From: Pseudomonadota bacterium
Lineage (GTDB): Bacteria > Pseudomonadota > Alphaproteobacteria > Rhizobiales > Xanthobacteraceae
NCBI GenBank assembly: GCA_023386635.1
Contig: JAEWJH010000003.1
Location: 1-45,586, forward strand
Reading direction: 5' to 3'
Length of the DNA stretch: 45,586 nt
Shown piece by piece: positions 1 to 8,052 of the stretch (position 1 is its first letter; each line of letters starts with the position of its first letter). Position numbers and translations under genes: made by a program. The notes below the pieces were generated by a model. It saw only the letters and a program-made list of their open reading frames with translations, did no database searches and was not told the DNA's origin.

Positions 1-247
1 GTTGTGGGCGCGGTTGGGCGGCAGCGGGCGGCGCAGCGGGACGCGGCGGTTGAGCCGGCGCGGCTGCCGGTGGCTGCGGCGGGCGCGGTTTCTGCTCGGC
101 TGGAGGCGCCGCGGGCGCGGGTTCGGGCTTGGCTTCGGATTGTCCCGGCGGCTGCGCTTGCGCCAGTCGCACCGTGTCCGCGTGCGCGGCGGAGAGCATG
201 GCGAGGGACAAAATGGTCCCCGACAACAGCAAATTTTTATGGCGCAT
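1..247 (-). CDS. Exported Pro/Ala-rich protein, N-terminal part (cut by left edge)
   Basis: The reading frame starts at an ATG at 247 and runs off the left edge, so only about 82 residues are visible. It opens with a short basic n-region and a hydrophobic stretch ending in an AHA-type signal peptidase site near residue 23, then a low-complexity region rich in Pro, Ala and Gln. This layout is typical of a periplasmic or outer-membrane-associated protein with a disordered proline-rich linker after export; rhizobial OmpA-like proteins often look like this, but the functional domain would lie outside the window. The exported, proline-rich nature is seen directly; the family is not identifiable. 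Confidence 0.6.
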   Translation of the reverse strand, partial: MRHKNLLLSGTILSLAMLSAAHADTVRLAQAQPPGQSEAKPEPAPAAPPAEQKPRPPQPPAAAPAQPPRPAAPPAAAQPRPQ

Positions 248-391
248 GCGAAAGAGTTCCCTCGGAAGAGTGACAGCCCTGTTGGTAACGCTGCTCTGCC
301 CCGTGTGTTCCGCAACACAGGCAAAACGGCGTCCGCGCGTCTGGTGCCGCGCGAGCGCCGCATTGTCGTCACGCCGGGGACGAGCGGGCCG

Positions 392-898
392 TCAGCGCAT
401 CGCCACCTTGCGGTTGTCGCCCAGATCCGGCCGCGTGCCGCTCATCGCCGCCGCGGCCATCTTGATCATGCTGACCACTTTGCCCGGGCTGTCCCAGAAT
501 TCCGCTTCTTCGGGTTGCACGGTGAGCACGCGGATGTTCGGATCGTCGGGGCTGTCCCACCATGCTTGCGCGGTCGGCTCCCACAATTCGTTGATCCGGG
601 CGCGATCGTTGCTCACGCTCGCGCGGCCGGACAGCGACACGAATTTCATCGCGTCATTGTCGGCAAAGGCGAGCATCACCTGCGGATAGCGGGCGATTTC
701 ATCGTCCTTGTGATGGCGGGCATCGGTGAGGAAGTAGATGGCATTGTCGTTTCGCTGTGCGCGGGCATCCATCGGCCTGCCGCGCAACGCTTCGCCATTC
801 CAGGTAGCGAGCATGCAGAACGATATCTTTTCCATCAGTTCCCACACCCGCGCGCTGTCGTCGCTGCGGGTGGCAGAACTGGAGAGAGGCGAGGCCAT
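392..898 (-). CDS. Pyridoxamine 5'-phosphate oxidase-fold stress protein
   Basis: A 168-residue protein of the split-barrel flavin/F420-binding superfamily (general stress protein 26-like). It has the family pattern of an N-terminal segment around 'FCMLATWNG', a basic 'LRGRPMDAR' strand, 'IYFLTDARHHKDDEI', and a C-terminal 'AEFWDSPGKV' segment followed by a helix. Members bind FMN, FAD or a related cofactor and are often induced by stress; the substrate is unknown. The frame is open upstream, but ATG 898 was chosen because an AAGGA ribosome-binding site lies about 7 bases before it and homology begins there. It is divergent from the Pmp3-like gene at 1025. The fold assignment is firm; the function is not. 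Confidence 0.85.
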   Translation of the reverse strand: MASPLSSSATRSDDSARVWELMEKISFCMLATWNGEALRGRPMDARAQRNDNAIYFLTDARHHKDDEIARYPQVMLAFADNDAMKFVSLSGRASVSNDRARINELWEPTAQAWWDSPDDPNIRVLTVQPEEAEFWDSPGKVVSMIKMAAAAMSGTRPDLGDNRKVAMR

Positions 899-1024
899 GG
901 GATCATCCTTGGTGTTGTCTGGGGTTCTCTCGACAATGCCGGCCGTGTTGCGGACGTTCCCTCTGGCGCGCGGCCAAATCGTTCCTACATGCTCGTGCGT
1001 CACCGTATTGGGGGTTTGGGTTCC

Positions 1025-1273
1025 ATGATCTACATCCTCGCCTTCTTCCTGCCGCCGCTCGGTTTGCTGTTCAACGGTCAGCCGTTCTCGGCGATCCTGA
1101 ATGTGCTGCTGATCGTGCCGTGCCTGCTGCTCGGCCTGATCGTGCATCCGCTGCTGCTGGTGCCATCGCTGCATGCGATCATCGCCATCGCGATGCAACG
1201 CCGCGAGCGCGAACACCGCGAGCTGGTGCAGGCGGTCGCGCGGCATGGTCCGCCGCCGCACTGGATGCGCTGA
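1025..1273 (+). CDS. Small Pmp3/YqaE-like membrane protein
   Basis: An 82-residue protein with two hydrophobic helices (about residues 2-13 and 19-50) and a basic, Arg/Glu-rich C-terminal tail. The opening 'YILAFFLPPLGLLFNG' matches the 'ILA-FLPPL' signature of the Pmp3/YqaE (UPF0057) family, small hydrophobic proteins linked to membrane potential and salt or stress tolerance. The tail is longer than in the usual 50-60-residue members. ATG 1025 is preferred; a start at 988 would add residues that do not look like a membrane protein. It is followed by a strong terminator at 1292-1320. The family is inferred from a short motif. Confidence 0.65.
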   Translation: MIYILAFFLPPLGLLFNGQPFSAILNVLLIVPCLLLGLIVHPLLLVPSLHAIIAIAMQRREREHRELVQAVARHGPPPHWMR

Positions 1274-1291
1274 CCTCGATCTCTGACGAAT

Positions 1292-1320
1292 AAAAAACCC
1301 CGGCGTGAGCCGGGGTTTTT
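1292..1320. terminator. Bidirectional intrinsic terminator
   Basis: A perfect CCCCGGC/GCCGGGG stem with a short loop is flanked by an A-run on the left and a T-run on the right. It can end the Pmp3-like transcript from the left and the solute-binding-protein transcript from the right. Confidence 0.85.
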
Positions 1321-1430
1321 CGTGAGAGTGCCGGACGGTTGTTCGCAGCCGGGGCCTCGGTTTACTGTTGCTGCTTCTGCTGCTCGAGCGCGGCGGCAGC
1401 GGGCCTTTTGGCATTCGTCGCTGGCCGGTC

Positions 1431-2426
1431 TCAGCGCTTCTCGATCCCGGCCTTGGCGATCACGTCGGTCCATTTCTTGATGTCGCCGCGCATCTGCGCG
1501 TCCATTTGCTGCGGGGTCGAGGCGCGGGCCTCGATGCCGAAGTCGAGCATCTTGGCCTTCACCTCCGGGTCCTGCACCACGTCGTGCAGAGCCTTGTTGA
1601 TGGTGGTGATCACCTCGGGCGGCGTGCCGGCCTTGGCGTAGTAGGAATTCCACGACGCCGCCTCATAACCCTTCACGCCTTGCGCATCGGCGGTGCCGAG
1701 GTTCGGCAGAGCGGGCGACGGCTTCAGGCCGCCCCAGGCGAGCGGAATGAGTTTCTTGTCGTGGATGCCGGCTTTCAGTGCCGCGTAGAAATCGATGACG
1801 AGCTGCACGTCGTTGCGCATCAGGCCGATGATCGCATCCGGCGTGGTCTTGAACGGGACGATGACGAAATCGGCGCCGGAGGCCTGCTTGAGATAGTTCG
1901 CCGCGAGCAGTTGCACGCCGGCGCCGCTGATGACGCCGACATTCAGCGCACCGGGCTTTTCCTTCGCCGCCTTGATGAAGTCGCCGAGCGACTTGTAGGG
2001 CGCTTCGGGGTTCGTCACCGACAGGGTGTCGAAATAGCCCATGGACGAGATCGGCGTGAATTCCTTCAGCGGATCGTAGGGCAGTTCCTTGTACTGCGGC
2101 ACCGACGAGGCGACGCCGCCGGTGAACAGGATCAGCGTGTAACCGTCGGCCGGCGCCTGCAGGGCTGCCTTGGCGGCGACGATGCCGCCGGCGGCCGGCA
2201 TGTTCTCGACCACGAAGCGCTGGCCGAGCTTCTGGCCGAGTTTCTCCGCGACGATGCGGGTGGAGATGTCGCCGACGCCGCCCGGTCCGAGCGGCACGAT
2301 GATGCGAACCGGATGGTCCGGATATTTCTGCGCCGAGGCGGTGTGCGGTGTGAAGGCCAGCGCGGCGGCGCCGAGCAAGCTCAGGCACAAGCCACGGCGC
2401 AGCAACGATGCGGGACGCTCAGTCAT
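1431..2426 (-). CDS. Tripartite tricarboxylate transporter substrate-binding protein (Bug/TctC family)
   Basis: A 331-residue periplasmic solute-binding protein. It has a signal peptide (twin basic start, hydrophobic core, 'TASAQ' cleavage near residue 32) followed by the classic Bug motifs: 'YPDHPVRIIVPLGPGG' at the N-terminus, 'VVENMPAAGG', 'ADGYTLIL', and 'YDPLKEFTPISSMG'. These proteins capture carboxylates or similar small organic acids and hand them to TctAB-type permeases. No tctA or tctB gene is nearby, so this is an orphan receptor, a common state in Bradyrhizobium-like and Burkholderia genomes. The ligand cannot be predicted. It lies downstream of sdhB on the same strand but is separated by a hairpin at 2501-2527. 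Confidence 0.9.
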   Translation of the reverse strand: MTERPASLLRRGLCLSLLGAAALAFTPHTASAQKYPDHPVRIIVPLGPGGVGDISTRIVAEKLGQKLGQRFVVENMPAAGGIVAAKAALQAPADGYTLILFTGGVASSVPQYKELPYDPLKEFTPISSMGYFDTLSVTNPEAPYKSLGDFIKAAKEKPGALNVGVISGAGVQLLAANYLKQASGADFVIVPFKTTPDAIIGLMRNDVQLVIDFYAALKAGIHDKKLIPLAWGGLKPSPALPNLGTADAQGVKGYEAASWNSYYAKAGTPPEVITTINKALHDVVQDPEVKAKMLDFGIEARASTPQQMDAQMRGDIKKWTDVIAKAGIEKR

Positions 2427-2500
2427 TCGTGTTTCCCCCTGTGGTTTATATGTTGTTGTGCGCCAGCCTAACGAAGCCGGAGCGCCCGGCGCAAGCAGAA

Positions 2501-2527
2501 GCGGCCCGCATCGTGGATGCGGGCCGC
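2501..2527 (-). terminator. Hairpin downstream of sdhB, probable operon terminator
   Basis: Perfect 12-base arms (GCGGCCCGCATC and its complement) around a 3-base loop, 47 bases after the sdhB stop. No long U-run follows, so termination efficiency is uncertain; it may instead protect the mRNA 3' end. Confidence 0.6.
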
Positions 2528-2573
2528 GAGAAGCGTTCGGAAATGATGGGCAGGACGAACCGAGTGGGCAGGC

Positions 2574-3353
2574 TCAGACCTGCCGGTCGACCATCTTCTT
2601 CTTGATCTCGGCGATCGCCTTGGCCGGGTTAAGGCCTTTCGGGCATGCCTTGGTGCAATTCATGATGGTGTGGCAGCGGTACAGCCGGAACGGATCTTCC
2701 AGATTGTCGAGCCGGTCGCCGGTCGCCTCGTCGCGGCTGTCGCTGATCCAGCGGTTGGCCTGCAGCAGCGCGGCCGGGCCGAGATAGCGGTCGGAATTCC
2801 ACCAGTAGCTCGGGCACGAGGTCGAGCAGCAGGCGCACAGGATGCACTCATAAAGGCCGTCGAGCTTCTCGCGGTCCTGCTTGCTCTGCTTCCATTCGCC
2901 CTGCGGCGTCGGCGACACGGTGTGCAGCCACGGCTCGATCGAGGCGTATTGCGCATAGAAGTTGGTGAGATCGGGAACGAGGTCCTTCACCACCGGCTGA
3001 TGCGGCAGCGGATAGATCTTCACCGGCGCCTTGTTGTCGTCGATCGCCTTGGTGCAGGCGAGCGTGTTGGTGCCGTCGATGTTCATGGCGCAGGAGCCGC
3101 ACACGCCCTCACGGCAGGAGCGCCGGAAGGTGAGTGTCGGGTCGACGTTGTTCTTGATCCAGATCAGCGCGTCGAGGACCATCGGGCCGCACTGGCTGCG
3201 GTCGACATAGTAGGTGTCGACATGCGGGTTCTGCCCGTCCTCCGGATTCCAGCGGTAGACGCGGAATTCGGTTTCGCGCGGCGCGTTCTCGTTCTTCGGC
3301 CAGGTCTTGCCCTCGGTGACCTTGGAATTCCTGGGCAGCGTGAATTCGACCAT
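2574..3353 (-). CDS. sdhB: Succinate dehydrogenase iron-sulfur subunit
   Basis: A 259-residue subunit of complex II that carries electrons from the SdhA flavin to ubiquinone. All cluster motifs are present: the plant-ferredoxin-type [2Fe-2S] segment 'CREGVCGSCAMNIDG' with a later Cys in 'NTLACTK', the [4Fe-4S] segment 'CILCACCSTSCPSYWW', and 'CHTIMNCTKACPKGLNP' for the [3Fe-4S] cluster and remaining ligands. Length is normal for alphaproteobacteria. It is the last gene of sdhCDAB, 30 bases after sdhA. Assignment is certain. Confidence 0.98.
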   Translation of the reverse strand: MVEFTLPRNSKVTEGKTWPKNENAPRETEFRVYRWNPEDGQNPHVDTYYVDRSQCGPMVLDALIWIKNNVDPTLTFRRSCREGVCGSCAMNIDGTNTLACTKAIDDNKAPVKIYPLPHQPVVKDLVPDLTNFYAQYASIEPWLHTVSPTPQGEWKQSKQDREKLDGLYECILCACCSTSCPSYWWNSDRYLGPAALLQANRWISDSRDEATGDRLDNLEDPFRLYRCHTIMNCTKACPKGLNPAKAIAEIKKKMVDRQV

Positions 3354-3383
3354 CGCAGTATCCGTTCGTTGCAGCGTGCGCGA

Positions 3384-5219
3384 TTAGTAAACGCGGGCTT
3401 TCGGTTCGATATAGGAGACTTCGTTCGTCATCGTGTAGGTGTGCACCGGCCGATAGTCGGCGCGCGCCTTGCCGGTCTTGGTGTCGAGCCAGATCAGCGA
3501 GTGCTTCATCCAGTTGACGTCGTCGCGGTTCGGGAAGTCCTCGCGCGCATGGGCGCCGCGGCTTTCCTGCCGGTTGTACGCCGCGTCCATGGTGACCAGC
3601 GCCTGCGCCATGAGATTGTCCAGCTCCAGCGTCTCGATGAGGTCCGAATTCCAGATCAGCGAGCGGTCGGTGACGCGGATGTCCGGCATCTCCTTGAACA
3701 CTTCGGCGATCTTGTCCTTGCCTTCCGCCAGCACCTCGCCGGTGCGGAACACGGCGCAGTTGCTCTGCATCACGTGCTGCATCTTGGCGCGGATCGCCGC
3801 GGTCGAGGTGCCGCCGTTGGCGTAGCGGAAGTGATCGAGCCGCGACAGCGCGAGGTCGGCCGAGTCCTTCGGCAGATCGGGCTGCTTGTCGTTCGGCTTG
3901 AGCATCTCGGCGCAGCGATGCGCCGCGCCGCGGCCGAACACGACGAGATCGATCAGCGAGTTGGAGCCGAGTCGGTTTGCCCCGTGAACCGACACGCAGC
4001 CGGCTTCGCCCAGCGCCATCAGGCCCGGCACCGCGGCGTTGTCGTCGCCATTCTTCTTGGTGACGACCTCGCCGTGATAATTGGTCGGGATGCCGCCCAT
4101 ATTGTAGTGCACGGTCGGGATGATCGGGATCGGCTCGCGCGTCACGTCGACATTGGCGAAGATGCGCGCGGATTCCGAAATGCCCGGCAGCCGCTCGTGC
4201 AGCACCTTCGGATCGAGATGATCGAGGTGCAGGTAGATGTGGTCCTTCTTCGGGCCGACGCCGCGGCCCTCGCGGATCTCGATGGTCATCGCGCGCGAGA
4301 CAACGTCGCGCGAGGCAAGGTCCTTGGCTGACGGCGCGTAGCGCTCCATGAAGCGCTCGCCTTCGGAGTTGACGAGATAACCGCCTTCGCCGCGCGAGCC
4401 TTCGGTGATCAGACAGCCGGAGCCGTAGATGCCGGTCGGATGGAATTGCACGAATTCCATGTCCTGCATCGGCAGGCCGGCGCGCAGCACCATGCCGCCG
4501 CCGTCGCCGGTGCAGGTATGCGCCGACGTGCAGGAGAAGTAAGCGCGGCCGTAGCCGCCGGTGGCGAGGATCGTGGTCTGCGCGCGGAAGCGGTGCAGCG
4601 TGCCGTCGTCGAGCTTGAGCGCGATGACGCCGCGGCAGCGGCCCTCGTCATCCATGATCAGGTCGATGGCGAAGAACTCGATGAAGAACTGCGCCGAGTG
4701 ACGCACCGCCTGGCCGTACATGGTGTGCAGCATGGCGTGGCCGGTTCGGTCCGCCGCGGCGCAGGTGCGCTGCGCGGTGCCCTTGCCGTAATGCGTGGTC
4801 ATGCCGCCGAACGGACGCTGATAGATCTTGCCGTCTTCCTCGCGTCGCGAGAACGGAACGCCCCAGTGCTCCAACTCGTACACGGCAGCCGGCGCGTTGC
4901 GGCAGAGATATTCGATCGCGTCCTGGTCGCCGAGCCAGTCGGCGCCCTTGACGGTGTCGTACATGTGCCAGCGCCAGTCATCCTCGCCCATATTGCCGAG
5001 CGCGGCGGCGATGCCGCCCTGCGCCGCGACGGTGTGCGAGCGGGTCGGAAACACCTTGGTGATGCACGCGGTCTTGAGACCGGCTTCCGAGCAGCCGACG
5101 ACGGCGCGCAAGCCCGCGCCGCCGGCGCCGACCACGACGACGTCGTAGGTGTGGTCCTCGATCGGATAGGCCTTGCCGCCGATGCCTGGCGCGGCCGCGC
5201 CGTTGCCGTTACCAGCCAT
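3384..5219 (-). CDS. sdhA: Succinate dehydrogenase flavoprotein subunit
   Basis: A 611-residue catalytic subunit of complex II, oxidising succinate to fumarate in the TCA cycle. The FAD dinucleotide-binding motif 'VVVGAGGAGLRA' lies near residue 28; 'TRSHTVAAQGG' carries the histidine that binds FAD covalently; 'HPTGIYGSGCLITEGSRGEG' and 'HYNMGGIPTNYHGEV' supply active-site residues. The C-terminal 'SRGAHAREDFPNRDDVNW' segment is also typical. It sits between sdhD (2-base gap) and sdhB. The N-terminus has a short Gly/Ala/Asn-rich extension before the conserved core. Confidence 0.99.
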   Translation of the reverse strand: MAGNGNGAAAPGIGGKAYPIEDHTYDVVVVGAGGAGLRAVVGCSEAGLKTACITKVFPTRSHTVAAQGGIAAALGNMGEDDWRWHMYDTVKGADWLGDQDAIEYLCRNAPAAVYELEHWGVPFSRREEDGKIYQRPFGGMTTHYGKGTAQRTCAAADRTGHAMLHTMYGQAVRHSAQFFIEFFAIDLIMDDEGRCRGVIALKLDDGTLHRFRAQTTILATGGYGRAYFSCTSAHTCTGDGGGMVLRAGLPMQDMEFVQFHPTGIYGSGCLITEGSRGEGGYLVNSEGERFMERYAPSAKDLASRDVVSRAMTIEIREGRGVGPKKDHIYLHLDHLDPKVLHERLPGISESARIFANVDVTREPIPIIPTVHYNMGGIPTNYHGEVVTKKNGDDNAAVPGLMALGEAGCVSVHGANRLGSNSLIDLVVFGRGAAHRCAEMLKPNDKQPDLPKDSADLALSRLDHFRYANGGTSTAAIRAKMQHVMQSNCAVFRTGEVLAEGKDKIAEVFKEMPDIRVTDRSLIWNSDLIETLELDNLMAQALVTMDAAYNRQESRGAHAREDFPNRDDVNWMKHSLIWLDTKTGKARADYRPVHTYTMTNEVSYIEPKARVY

Positions 5220-5221
5220 GA

Positions 5222-5620
5222 TTACACTCCGAAAGAAATCTTCAGCAGCGCGAACAGGCAGATCGCGCCGACGATGCAGCAGAAGAAGGTGTTACCGAGC
5301 AGCGCCGCGAATTTCGGTGCGTCGGCGTGCACGTAGTCGATGATGATTTCCTGCATGCCGAGCCACATGTGATAGAGGCTCGCGGCGAGGAACAGGATCA
5401 GCAGGATCGATACCGCCGGCGAGGCGAGGATCTGCACCACGGCGGCGTGGTTGCGGCCGATCAGCATGGCGACGATCACCACGAAGGCGATGGTCAGCGG
5501 CACCAGCGCCACCGAGGTGACGCGCGAATGCCAGAAATGCGTGGTGCCGGAGCGCGCCGGCCCGAGACCGCGCACGCGGCTCATCGGCGTGCGGAATTCG
5601 TTGGGCTTCTCGCCGATCAT
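5222..5620 (-). CDS. sdhD: Succinate dehydrogenase membrane anchor subunit
   Basis: A 132-residue hydrophobic anchor of complex II with three transmembrane segments (about residues 38-55, 67-88 and 105-130). The N-terminal 'RTPMSRVRGLGPARSGTTHFW' region and the 'YHMWLGMQEIIIDYVH' segment are the hallmarks of alphaproteobacterial SdhD; the histidine of the latter region is the expected haem b ligand. Its ATG overlaps the sdhC stop (shared ATGA), implying coupled translation. Confidence 0.95.
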   Translation of the reverse strand: MIGEKPNEFRTPMSRVRGLGPARSGTTHFWHSRVTSVALVPLTIAFVVIVAMLIGRNHAAVVQILASPAVSILLILFLAASLYHMWLGMQEIIIDYVHADAPKFAALLGNTFFCCIVGAICLFALLKISFGV

Positions 5621-6039
5621 CGCGCGCCTCCGAGCATCATATAGCCGACCACCCAGAGGATCAGCGTCAGACCGACCGAGCCGACCAGGGTCGCCGCGGT
5701 GAGCCATTCGCGCTCCTGCGGACCGAAGCCGTGCCCCATATCCCAGATCAGATGGCGGATGCCGCCGAGCATGTGGTGGATCAGCGCCCAAGTGTAGCCG
5801 AACAGGACGAGCTTGCCGATGATCGAGCCCATCACCGCTTCGAAGGTGGCGTAGGCGTTGGGGCCGGACGCCGCCGCGATCAGCCACCAGGCGACGATGG
5901 CGGTGCCGAAAAACAGGGCGGCGCCGGTGATGCGATGGACGATCGACATCATCATCGTCAGCATCGGGCGATAGATTTGCAGGTGCGGCGACAGCGGTCG
6001 CTGGACGGACCCCGGTGAGGACGTCTTGGCTTCGGCCAT
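5617..6039 (-). CDS. sdhC: Succinate dehydrogenase cytochrome b556 subunit
   Basis: A 140-residue anchor subunit that helps bind haem b and ubiquinone. 'RPLSPHLQIYRP' near residue 14, 'SIVHRITGAALFFG' and 'HHMLGGIRHLIWDMGHG' are diagnostic motifs, the last holding a haem-ligand histidine. Three membrane segments are visible. ATG 6039 was chosen over an upstream in-frame ATG because GGAG lies 5 bases before it. It is the first gene of the operon; the 255-base gap to the divergent LysR gene must hold the operon promoter, which could not be placed with confidence. Confidence 0.96.
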   Translation of the reverse strand: MAEAKTSSPGSVQRPLSPHLQIYRPMLTMMMSIVHRITGAALFFGTAIVAWWLIAAASGPNAYATFEAVMGSIIGKLVLFGYTWALIHHMLGGIRHLIWDMGHGFGPQEREWLTAATLVGSVGLTLILWVVGYMMLGGAR

Positions 6040-6252
6040 GGGTTTCTCCGGCATCAGGCGGCGGGAGGCCGAAACGGCCGGCACGCGCCGCTTTTTTGCA
6101 GAACGTCTTGAATGGCAACGGAACCGCAACCGCGCCAGTTCCGGAAGGCCGGAGCCGGCTCTTTTGCGATCATTCCAAACTTCGTGTACAGCGAAAGGAA
6201 ACCGGCTCCAAGTGGTCGTTTGGCTGTCGAACTTAGTGTTTTGTGTAGTTTG

Positions 6253-6271
6253 CCTTCGTCTTAAGCGAAGG
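6253..6271. promoter_or_regulatory. Candidate LysR-type box (T-N11-A with dyad)
   Basis: CCTTCG and CGAAGG arms flank a 7-base centre and contain a T-N11-A core. It lies about 25 bases before the LysR start codon, in the gap shared with sdhC, which is the usual place for an autoregulatory LTTR site. Identification rests on symmetry and position only. Confidence 0.4.
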
Positions 6272-6294
6272 TAAAAGACCAAGGGTGACGCGCC

Positions 6295-7266
6295 ATGCGG
6301 TTCGATTTCGCGGATTTGCGGCTGTTTCGCCACGTGGTCGAGGCGGGCAGCATCACCCATGGGGCGGAGCGGGCCAATCTGGCGCTCGCGGCGGCCTCGA
6401 CCCGCATCCGCAACATGGAGGAGGCGCTGGGCGCGCCGCTCCTCGTTCGCGGCCGGCAGGGCGTGACGCCGACCCACGCCGGCAGCACCCTGCTGCAACA
6501 TGCCCGGGCCATTCTCGCCCAAGCGGACCGATTACGAGAAGACCTCGGCGCCTATGCCGGCGGCGCGGCCGGGCAGGTGCGGCTGATGTCCAACACCAAT
6601 GCGCTCACCGAATTCCTGCCCGAGGTGCTGTCGTCGTTCCTGGCGACGCATCCGCATGTGAGCATCGATCTGGAGGAGCGGCTGTCGGACGAGATCGTCG
6701 GCCTGATCGCCGAAGGTGTCGCCGATATCGGCATCGTCGCCGGCACGGTCGATGCCGGGCGGCTGAAGCGGTTTCCGTTCCGCCGCGACCGGTTCGTGCT
6801 GGTGGTGCCGGACCGGCATCCGCTGGCGCGGCGGCATACGGTGTCGTTCGAGGAAATCCTCGAGCACGATTTCGTCGGCCTGGAGCGGCAGAGCGCGGCG
6901 CAGCGCTTCTTCGCCGACAAGGCGGCCAAGGTCGGCCGTACGCTGCGGCTGCGGGTGCAGTTGCGCAGCTTCGAGACGGTGTGCCGGGTGGTTGAATTCA
7001 ATGTGGGCGTCGGCATCGTGCCGCGTTCGACCGCGCTGCGGGCGGTGAAGACCATGGCGATCCGGGTGGTCGACATCGCCGACGCCTGGGCGGTGCGCGA
7101 CCTCACCATCTGCGTGCGCAATCTCGACAACCTGCCGCCCTACGCCCGCGAGTTGGTGAAGCATCTGCAGGACGGCGGCGAGGTGCTGCGGCCGTTGGAG
7201 CCGGCGCGCGCCGCTTCGCCGCAGCCGGGCGGCGCGGGCGGAACTTCGGGGAACCTGATAGACTGA
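6295..7266 (+). CDS. LysR-family transcriptional regulator
   Basis: A 323-residue LTTR. The winged helix-turn-helix covers about residues 1-62 ('LRLFRHVVEAGSITHGAE', 'AAASTRIRNMEEALGAPLLVR'), followed by a linker helix and a periplasmic-binding-protein-like effector domain ('VRLMSNTNALTEFLPEVLSSF' onward to about residue 295). The last 25 residues are Pro/Ala/Gly-rich and dispensable-looking. The effector is unknown. It is divergent from sdhCDAB and immediately upstream of sodC; either could be a target, but LTTRs most often control the divergent neighbour and themselves. An AAGGGTG ribosome-binding site supports the start. Confidence 0.93.
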   Translation: MRFDFADLRLFRHVVEAGSITHGAERANLALAAASTRIRNMEEALGAPLLVRGRQGVTPTHAGSTLLQHARAILAQADRLREDLGAYAGGAAGQVRLMSNTNALTEFLPEVLSSFLATHPHVSIDLEERLSDEIVGLIAEGVADIGIVAGTVDAGRLKRFPFRRDRFVLVVPDRHPLARRHTVSFEEILEHDFVGLERQSAAQRFFADKAAKVGRTLRLRVQLRSFETVCRVVEFNVGVGIVPRSTALRAVKTMAIRVVDIADAWAVRDLTICVRNLDNLPPYARELVKHLQDGGEVLRPLEPARAASPQPGGAGGTSGNLID

Positions 7267-7274
7267 CGCCCGTT
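7250..7274 (+). promoter_or_regulatory. EcfG-type general stress promoter upstream of sodC
   Basis: GGAAC at 7250-7254 and CGTT at 7271-7274 are separated by exactly 16 bases, an exact match to the alphaproteobacterial EcfG consensus GGAAC-N16/17-CGTT. It overlaps the end of the LysR gene and lies 56 bases before the sodC ATG. Confidence 0.7.
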
Positions 7275-7329
7275 GCCTTGGAGGACGTCGCGCTGCGACC
7301 GGTCCCGTTTTTTCAGTCAGGAGACGACC

Positions 7330-7893
7330 ATGAAGACCATCCGCCAGGCTGCCTGGCACTTTGCCGCCGCGACCGTTGCCGTCGCGATGGCCGCCGCTGT
7401 CGCCCCTGTCACCACGCCCGCGCTGGCGCAGTCGTCGCAGTCTCCCGCGATCGCCAAGGCCGTGCTCAAGGATAAGAATGGCAAAGAGGTCGGCGAAGCC
7501 AATCTGATCCAGACCAAGAATGGCGTGCTGATCCGCCTCTCGGTGAAGGGCGTCGATCCGGGCGAACACGCTTTCCACGTTCACGCGGTCGGCAAGTGCG
7601 AGGCGCCGTTCACCAGCGCCGGCGGCCATTTCAATCCGGCGAGCCACAAGCACGGCCTGGAATCCGCCGAAGGCGCGCATGCCGGCGACATGCCGAACCT
7701 GCATGTCCCGCAGGACGGCACGCTGACGGTGGAAGTGTTCAACACCATGATCACGCTGGCCAAGGGCCAGCCGAATTCGGTGTTCGACGCGGATGGCTCC
7801 GCGCTCGTCATCCACGCCAAGGCCGATGACAACAAGACCGATCCGGCCGGCGACGCCGGCGACCGCATCGCCTGCGGCGTGGTGACGGAGTAA
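7330..7893 (+). CDS. sodC: Periplasmic Cu/Zn superoxide dismutase
   Basis: A 187-residue enzyme that dismutates superoxide in the periplasm. A signal peptide ends near 'PALAQ' (about residue 35). The metal site is intact: 'HAFHVHAVGKCE' (copper histidines and a disulfide cysteine), 'GGHFNPASHKHG' (bridging and zinc histidines), 'HAGDMPNL' (zinc His/Asp), a histidine in 'LVIHAKADD', and 'GDRIACGVV' with the partner cysteine. ATG 7330 follows a good AGGAG site; the longer open frame starting at 7273 lacks one. An EcfG-type promoter just upstream suggests it belongs to the general stress response. Confidence 0.97.
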   Translation: MKTIRQAAWHFAAATVAVAMAAAVAPVTTPALAQSSQSPAIAKAVLKDKNGKEVGEANLIQTKNGVLIRLSVKGVDPGEHAFHVHAVGKCEAPFTSAGGHFNPASHKHGLESAEGAHAGDMPNLHVPQDGTLTVEVFNTMITLAKGQPNSVFDADGSALVIHAKADDNKTDPAGDAGDRIACGVVTE

Positions 7894-7902
7894 CGCGCTT
7901 TA

Positions 7903-8046
7903 CCTCATCCCGAGGAGCGGGCGAAGCCCGCGTCTCGAAGGATGAGGTTGAATGATCCTCGTGGTTCGAGACGCATCGCCATAGCGCGTCGCAGACGCGC
8001 GTGAACGCGCGTGAAGGTGCTTATGGCGATGCTCCTCACCATGAGG
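7903..8046. repeat. Rhizobial-type palindromic repeat (CCTCATCC...GTCTCG family)
   Basis: Two linked palindromic parts: 7903-7947 opens with CCTCATCC, has a GCGGGC-GAAG-GCCCGC-like inner stem and closes with GGATGAGG; 7954-8046 contains paired GCATCGCCATA/TATGGCGATGC arms and ends CACCATGAGG. It fills the gap between sodC and the convergent mch gene. A close relative lies inside truB (24271-24346). Confidence 0.75.
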
Positions 8047-8052
8047 AATTCA

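Noticed and set aside
2..1273. A 423-residue plus-strand frame over the first 1.3 kb
   Set aside because: It is antisense to the exported-protein and PNPOx-like genes; only its last 82 residues, from ATG 1025, look like a real membrane protein.
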